Source: Deltaproteobacteria bacterium
GTDB lineage: Bacteria; Desulfobacterota; Desulfobulbia; Desulfobulbales; VMSU01
Length of the DNA stretch: 8,302 nucleotides
Direction of reading: 5' to 3'
NCBI GenBank assembly: GCA_021789795.1
Contig: JAJYJA010000110.1
Location: 1 to 8,302, forward strand
The notes beneath the pieces were generated by a model. It was not told where the DNA came from. It was given only the letters and a program-made list of their open reading frames with translations, and did no database searches. Below are positions 1 through 5,482 of the stretch, in pieces. The first letter of the stretch is position 1. Each line of letters opens with the position of its first letter. Position numbers and translations under genes: made by a program.

Positions 1-644
1 TCCATCAGCAGCCGGACGTGCAGGGGCAGACGTTTGCCCATGCCCTGGAAGAGCACCGCAAAGCGGGGCAGGATGGTGGTGACCAGGATGATCACCGCCA
101 CCATCCCCACCACCAGCAGGATGGCGGGGTAGATGGCCGCCGAGACGATGAACTGGCGCAGCTCGTTAAAGGTCTGCTGGTACTCGGAGATCCTAAGCAG
201 CATGGCGGGCAGGATGCCGCCCTCCTCGCCGGCCCGGACGATGCTGATGTACATGGGGGTGAAATGCGGGTAATCGGCCAGGGCCTCGGAGAAGGACTTG
301 CCCTCTTTCAGCTTCCTCTCGATCTCGCCGGCGAAGTGCTTGAAGGCCGGCTTCTGGCTGTTCTGGCGCATGGTGCGGAGCGAGGCGTCCAGGGACAGGC
401 CGGCATTCAGGAGCAGGGCGATCTGGGTGGTGAAGAAGTTTAAGTCCGTCTTGGTGAGCTTGTTCTTCCTGAAGGCGGCAAGCGACAACCCGATCCGCTT
501 GGGCGCCCGGTAGGGCTTGATCTCCAGGGGCCGCAAACCCTGGCCCATCAGCCTTCGCGCCACCGCGTTGCGGTCGATGTCGTCGATGGTGCCCCGCTTG
601 ACCGAGTTGGCGGCATCCACCGCCGAGTAGCTATACAGGCTCAT
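1..644 (-). CDS. GspF/PilC/MshG-type inner-membrane platform protein (partial, C-terminus beyond the window)
   Basis: Inner-membrane platform protein of a type IV pilus or type II secretion machine, expected to sit beneath the pseudopilus/pilus and contact the assembly ATPase encoded just upstream. The first 214 codons are in the window. Residues 1-45 (MSLYSYSAVDAA..., ...GLRPLEIKP) are the family's usual N-terminal lead-in. Residues about 66-190 form the first T2SSF domain, with the typical FFTTQIALLLNAGLSLDASL stretch (70-89) and IVRAGEEGG (135-143). A long hydrophobic segment lies at about 166-197 and contains the conserved IYPAIL. The second T2SSF repeat should lie beyond the left edge. 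The start at 644 is supported by AGGAG eight bases upstream (653-657 on the plus strand), inside the end of the ATPase gene. The two genes overlap by 14 bp. The PilC, GspF and MshG labels cannot be separated on sequence alone; gene order favours an MshG-like role. Family assignment is near certain. Confidence 0.93.
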   Translation of the reverse strand, partial: MSLYSYSAVDAANSVKRGTIDDIDRNAVARRLMGQGLRPLEIKPYRAPKRIGLSLAAFRKNKLTKTDLNFFTTQIALLLNAGLSLDASLRTMRQNSQKPAFKHFAGEIERKLKEGKSFSEALADYPHFTPMYISIVRAGEEGGILPAMLLRISEYQQTFNELRQFIVSAAIYPAILLVVGMVAVIILVTTILPRFAVLFQGMGKRLPLHVRLLM

Positions 645-2316
645 GCATGGCGCTCCTGGTCACCCGCACCACCTCGGAGTAGGTGGTGATCCCGTCCCTG
701 ACCTTCTGCAGGCCGTCGGCGTACATGGGGGTGAAGCCCTCGCTGTCGGCGATCCGGCGCAGGTCCAGGAGGTCGAGGCCCTGGGAGATGCCCTTGCCGA
801 GTGCGTCGCTGATCTCCAGGAACTCATAGACCCCGATCCGGCCCACGAAGCCGGTGTTCGAGCAGGCCTCGCAGCCCCGGCCCCGGTACATGGTGAAGTC
901 CTCCGCCTCGCTGCGGGTGTCCAGGAACTCGGAGATCTTGCCCCGGGGGCACTTGCACTCCTGGCAGATGCAGCGCACCAGGCGCTGGGCCAGGATGGCC
1001 CGGAGCGAGGAGGAGATCAGGAAGCGCTCCACCCCCATGTCGATCATCCGGGCCACCGCCGAGATCGAGTCGTTGGTGTGCAGGGTGCTGAACACCAGGT
1101 GCCCGGTGAGCGAGGACTGCACCGCGATCTCGGCGGTCTCCAGGTCGCGGATCTCGCCCACCATGATCACGTCCGGGTCCTGGCGGACGATGGAGCGCAG
1201 GCCCTTGGCGAAGGTCAGCTTGATCTCGGGCCGCACCTGGATCTGGTTGATGCCGTGCAACTGGTACTCCACCGGGTCTTCCAAGGTGATGATCTTGTTG
1301 GTGCCGGAGTTGATGTGGTTTAAGGCGCAGTACAGGGTGGTGGTCTTGCCGCTGCCGGTGGGGCCGGTGACCAGGATGATCCCGTCGGGGATGGAGATGA
1401 TATTCTTGAAGCGCCGCTCCATCTCCGGCTGCATCCCCAACTGGTTCATCTCCAGGATGATGTTGCCCTTCTCCAGGATGCGGATCACCACCCCCTCGCC
1501 ATAGACGGTGGGCATGGTCGAGACCCGCAGGTCCAGCTCCTTGCCCGAGATGCGGATGCCGATCTTGCCGTCCTGGGGCAGCCGCCGCTCGGCGATGTCC
1601 AGCCCGGCCAGGAGCTTGGTGCGGGAGACCACCGCCGCCTGCATGGTCTTGGGGGTGATCTCGTACTCGTGCAGGATGCCGTCGATGCGCAGCCGGATGT
1701 AGAAGCCCTCCTCGAAGGGCTCCATGTGGATGTCGCTGGCCCGCCGCTTGACCGCGGTGTCGATTAAGTTGTTGACGTACTTGATGACCGGGGCCTCGGA
1801 GGCCATGTCCTTAAGCTTGTCGATGTCCGCCGACTCCTCCCGCCCGATGCTGCCGTCGTCCAGGGTGTCCTCGGGGGTCAGGGCGTAATGCTCGTGGAGG
1901 ATGGGCCGCAGCACCGGTTCGGTGGCGATCTGGACCTCGAAGTCGTCCCGAAAGAGCAGCTCGGCGGAGGAGAGGATGTCGCCGTCCAAGGGGTTGTTGG
2001 CCACCAGCAGCAGCTTGCCGGCCCGGCGGATCATGGCGAAGGGGTGCTCGCGGTGGAAGATCTTGGACAGCTCGATGGGCAGGAACTCGTCGATGGGGTC
2101 GGGCCGATAGACCTCGATCTCCACCTGCTCGGCCAGGGTCTCCACCAGATCCTGCTCGCTGATGAAGCCGAGCGAGATCAGAATCTCGCCCAAGCCCTGG
2201 GACACGGTCTCCATGTGGGCCAGGGCCCGGTCCAGCTCGCCCTTGGTGATCTTGCCCTTGTGCACCAGCAGTTCGCCGATGCGGCCTTTTTTCTTGAAGA
2301 ATACCGAGTTGATCAT
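631..2316 (-). CDS. GspE/PilB/MshE-family type IV pilus assembly (secretion) ATPase with N-terminal MshEN domain
   Basis: Cytoplasmic hexameric ATPase that powers pilus or pseudopilus assembly. It has 561 residues, the usual length for extension ATPases and much longer than PilT. Residues 12-64 hold two 24-residue MshEN motifs separated by five residues (RIGELLV..G and GLGEILI..G); in MshE this module binds c-di-GMP. The catalytic half has Walker A GPTGSGKTT (318-326, Lys324), an Asp box TLEDPVEY (344-351), Walker B with DVIMVGEIRD (382-391, Glu388) and a His box around GHLVFSTLHTNDS (405-417). A zinc tetracysteine site is visible as C451/C454 and C482/C485, with extra cysteines at 449 and 456. 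The ATG overlaps the stop of the TPR gene as ATGA, and no ribosome-binding site is seen, so translation is probably coupled. It overlaps the platform gene by 14 bp. PilB, GspE and MshE are all possible names; the MshEN module and gene order make MshE-like the best guess. Confidence 0.96.
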   Translation of the reverse strand: MINSVFFKKKGRIGELLVHKGKITKGELDRALAHMETVSQGLGEILISLGFISEQDLVETLAEQVEIEVYRPDPIDEFLPIELSKIFHREHPFAMIRRAGKLLLVANNPLDGDILSSAELLFRDDFEVQIATEPVLRPILHEHYALTPEDTLDDGSIGREESADIDKLKDMASEAPVIKYVNNLIDTAVKRRASDIHMEPFEEGFYIRLRIDGILHEYEITPKTMQAAVVSRTKLLAGLDIAERRLPQDGKIGIRISGKELDLRVSTMPTVYGEGVVIRILEKGNIILEMNQLGMQPEMERRFKNIISIPDGIILVTGPTGSGKTTTLYCALNHINSGTNKIITLEDPVEYQLHGINQIQVRPEIKLTFAKGLRSIVRQDPDVIMVGEIRDLETAEIAVQSSLTGHLVFSTLHTNDSISAVARMIDMGVERFLISSSLRAILAQRLVRCICQECKCPRGKISEFLDTRSEAEDFTMYRGRGCEACSNTGFVGRIGVYEFLEISDALGKGISQGLDLLDLRRIADSEGFTPMYADGLQKVRDGITTYSEVVRVTRSAMHEPV

Positions 2317-3041
2317 GGGCAGATGGGGGGCGGGCCGTTGACCGTCCGGTCGGCGGGGGGCGTTTGGCCCTCAAGGGTATCGAGCAGCCGGGCCGCCATC
2401 CGGGCGTCGGTCTTGGCCAGGCGGGCGTAGATCGTCCGCGCCTCCCGCAGGTTGCCGAGCACCGTCTCCACGATCCCCAGGTTGAACAGGGCGCGCGAGA
2501 AGCCGGGCTCGATGCGCAGGGCCTCGCGGAAGGCGGCCTGGGCCTCGGGCCAGCGGTCTTCCGCCACCAGGGTGACTCCCAATTCAAAGCGGGCGTAGGC
2601 GAAGTCGGGCCGCAGCTCCACCGCCCGGCGCAGGACCGTCACCGCCTCGTCCCGGCGGCCCAGGGAGCGCAGGGCCAGGGCCAGGTTGCACTTGGTCAGG
2701 GCGTCGCCGGGCTTCAGGGCCGCGGCCTGGGACAGATGCCGCCGGGCCAGCTCGCCTTCGCCCAGCTTCAGGTGCGCGGCGCCCAGCAGGTCGTGGGCGT
2801 GGGCGTCGTCCGGTTGCAGCTCGAGCACCCGCTGATAGGCGGCCGCCGCCTCTTGCCAGTGCCCCAGGATGCTGTGACAGTAACCCAGGTTAAAGAGGCT
2901 GTCCCGGCAATCGGGGTGCTGGCGCAGGTGGTCGGCGAAAAAGACCAGCGCCTGCTCGTAATCCCCGGCCAAAAAGGCGCACTGGCCCTGGTGGGCGGGG
3001 TTGTCCAGGGCGTATTGAGGGCGGTCGGCCATGTGGTTCAT
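2313..3041 (-). CDS. TPR-repeat protein, first gene of the pilus operon (MshN-like position)
   Basis: A 242-residue protein made almost wholly of six tetratricopeptide repeats in strict 34-residue register, starting at about residues 12, 46, 80, 114, 148 and 182, each with the TPR pattern (for example NLGYCHSILGHWQEAAAAY). The remaining tail (216-242) is proline-rich. TPRs form a protein-binding scaffold; the partner here is not shown. No signal peptide, lipobox or membrane segment is visible, so it looks cytoplasmic, unlike membrane-anchored MshN or lipoprotein PilF/PilW. It overlaps the ATPase start by 4 bp (ATGA). The start is uncertain: an in-frame ATG at 3101 lies at the predicted transcription start and would be leaderless, so the ATG at 3041 is chosen, with 3032 equally possible. 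None has a clear Shine-Dalgarno sequence. A role in pilus assembly is inferred from operon position (TPR-ATPase-platform, as in mshN-mshE-mshG). Confidence 0.88.
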   Translation of the reverse strand: MNHMADRPQYALDNPAHQGQCAFLAGDYEQALVFFADHLRQHPDCRDSLFNLGYCHSILGHWQEAAAAYQRVLELQPDDAHAHDLLGAAHLKLGEGELARRHLSQAAALKPGDALTKCNLALALRSLGRRDEAVTVLRRAVELRPDFAYARFELGVTLVAEDRWPEAQAAFREALRIEPGFSRALFNLGIVETVLGNLREARTIYARLAKTDARMAARLLDTLEGQTPPADRTVNGPPPICP

Positions 3042-3053
3042 GGTTGCAGAGGA

Positions 3054-3089
3054 CAGAAGCCAGGGTTTCAGAAGCCAGAGCGCCTCTGG
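3054..3089 (-). repeat. Leader direct repeat and hairpin upstream of the TPR gene
   Basis: The 10-base word CAGAAGCCAG occurs at 3054-3063 and 3069-3078 (15-bp period). The second copy runs into a perfect inverted repeat CCAGAG-cgc-CTCTGG (3075-3089; six-base stem, three-base loop). These fall in the presumed 5' leader of the pilus operon mRNA, between the predicted transcription start and the ATG at 3041. The region lacks a Shine-Dalgarno sequence, so the structure may matter for translation, or the stretch may be the coding sequence of a longer N-terminus starting at 3101. The repeats are seen directly; any role is inference. Confidence 0.5.
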
Positions 3090-3106
3090 ACATTCCACCA
3101 TCTGTC

Positions 3107-3136
3107 ATAATCACCATGTCAACCGGCCTTTGTCAA
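3107..3136 (-). promoter_or_regulatory. Putative sigma-70 promoter of the TPR-ATPase-platform operon
   Basis: Read on the minus strand, a perfect TTGACA (3131-3136) is followed after 18 bases by GATTAT (3107-3112, four of six consensus bases). A second perfect TTGACA lies 14 bp further downstream (3117-3122), inside the spacer, but has no -10 at the right distance. The predicted transcription start is near 3100, giving a leader of about 60-70 nt before the likely start codon. Sequence match only. Confidence 0.5.
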
Positions 3137-3302
3137 GGAATCGTTTGCCGAATGGGAGTTGCCGGGCAACCGGCGGCGCGCCTCCCAGACACGCCAGGGG
3201 CAACGGCCCGCTTGCCCGGTTGTGGCCACCGCCGTCCATCATCTTGCTGGTTGCCAGAGCGTCGGCCAGGGCGCGGGTGTTAATCCCAGGGCCTCTGGCC
3301 TC

Positions 3303-3330
3303 TTGCAATTTTACCACATCGTGGTAGATT
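3303..3330 (+). promoter_or_regulatory. Putative promoter of the small arginine-rich gene
   Basis: TTGCAA (3303-3308) and TAGATT (3325-3330) are separated by 16 bases; each matches four of six consensus positions. Transcription would start near 3337, leaving a 5' leader of about 70 nt that holds a GC-rich hairpin (3344-3370) and then the Shine-Dalgarno sequence at 3395-3400. The promoter is almost exactly covered by an inverted repeat, listed separately. Confidence 0.4.
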
Positions 3331-3333
3331 GCA
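3304..3333. repeat. Inverted repeat covering the small-gene promoter (candidate operator)
   Basis: The left arm TGCAATTTTACCAC (3304-3317) and the right arm GTGGTAGATTGCA (3321-3333) are reverse complements apart from one base insertion and one mismatch in the middle of the arms, around a three-base centre ATC. The dyad spans the putative -35 and -10 boxes, which is where a repressor would bind. It could equally be a hairpin in a transcript from further upstream. The symmetry is seen; the operator role is inferred. Confidence 0.5.
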
Positions 3334-3343
3334 GCCAGGGATG

Positions 3344-3370
3344 GCGGCGCCGGGAGATGTCTGGCGCCGC
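3344..3370 (+). repeat. GC-rich hairpin in the 5' leader of the small gene
   Basis: A perfect eight-base inverted repeat GCGGCGCC (3344-3351) / GGCGCCGC (3363-3370) encloses an 11-base loop. It ends 24 bases before the AGGAGG ribosome-binding site and is followed by GTTCGTGTTT, which is too interrupted for a classical intrinsic terminator. It may stabilise the mRNA or act as an attenuator. The structure is directly visible; its function is unknown. Confidence 0.5.
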
Positions 3371-3394
3371 GTTCGTGTTTGGCCCATAAGGAGA

Positions 3395-3400
3395 AGGAGG
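3395..3400 (+). promoter_or_regulatory. Strong Shine-Dalgarno sequence fixing the start of the small gene
   Basis: AGGAGG within a purine-rich run (3388-3401) lies nine bases before the ATG at 3410. It decides the start over the in-frame upstream ATG at 3329, which has no such site. Confidence 0.75.
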
Positions 3401-3409
3401 GAAACGGAG

Positions 3410-3613
3410 ATGCTGCTTGGAACTCGGCCACGATGCGGCTACGACCGACGGCGGGGAGACAACGACCGGCGGCGGCTCTATTCGCTGGACTACTTCGCGG
3501 CCGGCGGCGAGGAGCGGAGAAACGCCTTCCGTCCCTGCCGTCGGGGCACGGAGGAACGCCGGCGGGACTGGGTGCGGGCCGGCCGCCATGTCGGCGTCTA
3601 TGGCGGCTGGTAG
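3410..3613 (+). CDS. Small arginine-rich protein with DRR/ERR repeats, unknown function
   Basis: A 67-residue basic protein with repeated arginine clusters: YDRRRGDNDRRR (11-22), EERR (34-37), CRRGTEERRRDWVR (43-56). A central aromatic patch LYSLDYF lies at 23-29, and the C-terminus is VGVYGGW. Short proteins with the DRR-x-G-x-DRR / ERR pattern ending in a DWVR-type motif are, as I recall, common in Desulfobacterota and have no assigned function. The ribosome-binding site is the best in the window, and a promoter-like sequence, a dyad and a leader hairpin precede the gene, all favouring a real gene. It stands alone between divergent and convergent neighbours: 42 bp separate its stop from the M48 gene's stop. 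Nucleic-acid or membrane-phosphate binding is plausible from the charge but is a guess. Confidence 0.75.
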   Translation: MLLGTRPRCGYDRRRGDNDRRRLYSLDYFAAGGEERRNAFRPCRRGTEERRRDWVRAGRHVGVYGGW

Positions 3614-3617
3614 CCGC
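3603..3617. repeat. Hairpin spanning the stop codon of the small gene
   Basis: GCGGCT-ggt-AGCCGC is a perfect six-base stem with a three-base loop; the TAG stop (3611-3613) lies in the loop and 3' arm. A weaker CGTCC/GGACG pairing follows at 3633-3650 in the 42-bp gap between convergent genes. Neither has a T-run, so they are not classical intrinsic terminators, but they could reduce read-through between the converging genes. Confidence 0.4.
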
Positions 3618-3655
3618 AAGGGAGCCATTGACCGTCCCCATGACAGGACGTTGCT

Positions 3656-5479
3656 TCAGGGCGGCGGGGCTTGGTATCCAGGCGGGCTGGTGAGGAATTT
3701 TTGCATCTGTATCTGGTAGTAACGCTGGTTGGCCGGGTCCTGGTGGGCGGCGCGTTGCTCGGCCAGCACCGCCTGCTCGCGGGAGCCGTTTTCCCAATAG
3801 GCCAGGCCCAGGGTGTCGAGGATGTGGCCGCTTGGCTCGATGGCCACCGCCTTCCGGGCCAGGGTCAGGGCGGCGGCGGGGTCGGCGAGCCCAGGGTCGT
3901 CCACGGTCAACAAGAGCCAGGCCAGGTTGTTTAATATCTCCGGCTGCTCGGGCGACAACTCCAGCGCCTGCCGGTAGGCCGCCGCCGCCTCCCGGTAATG
4001 ACGGCGGCTGTACTCCAAATCCCCCAGGAGCTGCCGCCACAGGTAATTGCCAGGCGCCTCCCCGATCTTCTGCCTGATCACCGCCTCGGCGTACTTCTCC
4101 CGCGCCGGGCCCTCCCGCAGATCTTCCGGCATCCGCCACAGGGTAAGGGCGGTGATCGCCAACACCACCCCGTACAGCACCAGCGATCCCCGAAGCTTGC
4201 GGTCGTGACGGGCGATCATCTGCGGGTCGTTAGCGCAGCGCTTCAGGCAGTCGATGCGCTGGCCGAGCCCGAAGTGGTGCCAGCTCGGCAGGTCGCGGAT
4301 GTCGCCGGAAAGCCAGGCGATCTTCTCGAACACCCTAATCAGCGGCCCGTTCTCGCCCATGGCCTGCAGGGCGAAGAGGTCGGCCTGGCGCTCGAAGTTG
4401 CGCATGAAAAAACCCATAACGTAGCGAAAATAGACGATCATCAGCACGAAGAGCGGGGCGGTGGTGGCCAAGGCCAGGGCGTTGTTGGGGCCGCGGTTGG
4501 CCAGGTGGATCAGCTTGTAGAACAGGTCGGAGCTGGTCAGCAGGTAGAGGATGGGGTAGGAAGAGAGCTGGGCCAAGAGGCCAAAGCCCAAAAACATCAC
4601 CAGGAAGATCTGGAGGTGGTGCCGTTTGACGTGCCCCAGCTCGTGGGCCATCACCGCCTCCACCTCCTCCGGGCTCATGGTCTCCAGCAGGGCCGGGGTG
4701 ACCAGGAGGTAACGGAAGCGCGAGATGATCCCCATCACCCCGGCGGTCAGGGCCTGGCCCTCGTGCAGGGGCCAAAGCATGATCTGGGCGTAGCCCACCC
4801 GGTGGCGGCGGCAGAACTCCTCGATCCGGCGGCGGGCCGGCCCGGGCGGCAGAGGGGTGCAGCCCCACATCCGGGTGACCAGGGCCGGGAAGAGCACCGC
4901 CAGACACAGGAAGAAGGCGATGAACACCGCCTGCTCGCCCCAGGCCGAGTTCATCAGCCGCTTGACCAGGGGCAGAGGCGAGCGCTGCAGGAGGTCGGCG
5001 AACAGCGACAGGCAGAGCCAGGGTAGGACGATGGGCAGGTTGATCTTCAGGTTGCCCCAGGCAAAGGCGTTGGCCCCCTGCCGGGAGGCGAAGATCTCCC
5101 GGTAGCGTTCCCCGGCCTGGCGCCACATGGCGAACAGGTAGGCGGCAAAGAGCGCCAGGCAGCCCAGGTCGCCCAGGGCCGGCAGGGCCTTGGCGCCGGG
5201 CAGGAGGTTGACGTAGTACTGGCAGTCGAGGAGATAGACATCCAGGCTGAAGCAGACAATGGCCAGGATGGAGCCCTGCCGTTCGGCGGCAGTGTAGGCG
5301 GTGGCCTTGCCGACCGCCTCCCGGCGGAAGATGCGCCGCAAAAATCCCAGGTAGATCAAGCCCTTGGCGGCGAACAATCCCAGGTCAACCAGGGCCGACA
5401 ACTGGGGATGATCGGCGGGGGTGTTGGTGGACAGGATGAGGATGACCACCAAGAAGTAGATGAGGTTGCTGTAGATCAT
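3656..5479 (-). CDS. Polytopic M48-family zinc metalloprotease with C-terminal TPR domain
   Basis: A 607-residue integral membrane peptidase of the M48 (HtpX/Ste24-like) family, which degrades damaged or misassembled membrane or envelope proteins. The zinc motif HELGH is at 279-283 (catalytic Glu280), within VEAVMAHELGHVKRHH. The expected third ligand is Glu363 in ERQAD (363-367), and a SWHHFGLGQRI motif lies at 399-409. By eye there are about six hydrophobic segments before the active site (near 4-17, 29-48, 70-85, 103-118, 146-163, 184-203) and three after (289-314, 338-357, 431-448). Residues about 477-584 form roughly three TPRs (for example YREAAAAYRQALELSPEQPE). This is longer than HtpX because of the extra N-terminal segments and the TPR tail. 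The start at 5479 is three bases after the stop of the J-domain gene, with only a weak AGGT upstream, so the two are probably co-transcribed and coupled. Substrates are unknown. Confidence 0.93.
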   Translation of the reverse strand: MIYSNLIYFLVVILILSTNTPADHPQLSALVDLGLFAAKGLIYLGFLRRIFRREAVGKATAYTAAERQGSILAIVCFSLDVYLLDCQYYVNLLPGAKALPALGDLGCLALFAAYLFAMWRQAGERYREIFASRQGANAFAWGNLKINLPIVLPWLCLSLFADLLQRSPLPLVKRLMNSAWGEQAVFIAFFLCLAVLFPALVTRMWGCTPLPPGPARRRIEEFCRRHRVGYAQIMLWPLHEGQALTAGVMGIISRFRYLLVTPALLETMSPEEVEAVMAHELGHVKRHHLQIFLVMFLGFGLLAQLSSYPILYLLTSSDLFYKLIHLANRGPNNALALATTAPLFVLMIVYFRYVMGFFMRNFERQADLFALQAMGENGPLIRVFEKIAWLSGDIRDLPSWHHFGLGQRIDCLKRCANDPQMIARHDRKLRGSLVLYGVVLAITALTLWRMPEDLREGPAREKYAEAVIRQKIGEAPGNYLWRQLLGDLEYSRRHYREAAAAYRQALELSPEQPEILNNLAWLLLTVDDPGLADPAAALTLARKAVAIEPSGHILDTLGLAYWENGSREQAVLAEQRAAHQDPANQRYYQIQMQKFLTSPPGYQAPPP

Positions 5480-5482
5480 CAG

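Larger units (their letters stand above)
3042..3409. other. Divergent intergenic region with several hairpins
   Basis: About 370 bp separate the TPR gene (minus) from the small arginine-rich gene (plus). It contains the pilus-operon promoter at the left and the small gene's promoter at the right. Between them are a five-base stem closed by a GCAA tetraloop (3161-3174), GGGCAA/TTGCCC (3198-3203 with 3212-3217), and GGCCAG/CTGGCC (3264-3269 with 3295-3300). The segment CCGGGCAA at 3162-3169 can also pair with TTGCCCGG at 3212-3219, so two folds compete. No convincing open frame with a ribosome-binding site is seen in 3137-3300. No known riboswitch or RNA family was recognised. Confidence 0.5.

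Noticed and set aside
643..1323. Plus-strand open frames antisense to the ATPase, TPR, M48 and J-domain genes (also near 1888-2430, 2364-3110, 3998-5026, 5579-6295)
   Set aside because: These mirror the real genes because of the strong G/C third-position bias. Their translations are His/Gly/Gln/Val-rich without motifs or ribosome-binding sites.
631..2316. Retraction ATPase (PilT) as the identity of the motor protein
   Set aside because: The length, the N-terminal MshEN module and the zinc tetracysteine site all indicate an assembly/extension ATPase.
3137..3300. c-di-GMP riboswitch (GEMM) in the intergenic region, suggested by the MshEN context
   Set aside because: I could not find the conserved GEMM core or its tetraloop-receptor arrangement on either strand.
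3603..3650. Rho-independent terminators between the small gene and the M48 gene
   Set aside because: The stems are short and neither strand has a following T-run. They are recorded only as hairpins.
3111..4139. Long minus-strand open frame across the intergenic region and the end of the M48 gene
   Set aside because: It overlaps the well-supported M48 coding sequence in another frame, is low-complexity Pro/Arg/Gly-rich, and shows no domain or ribosome-binding site.
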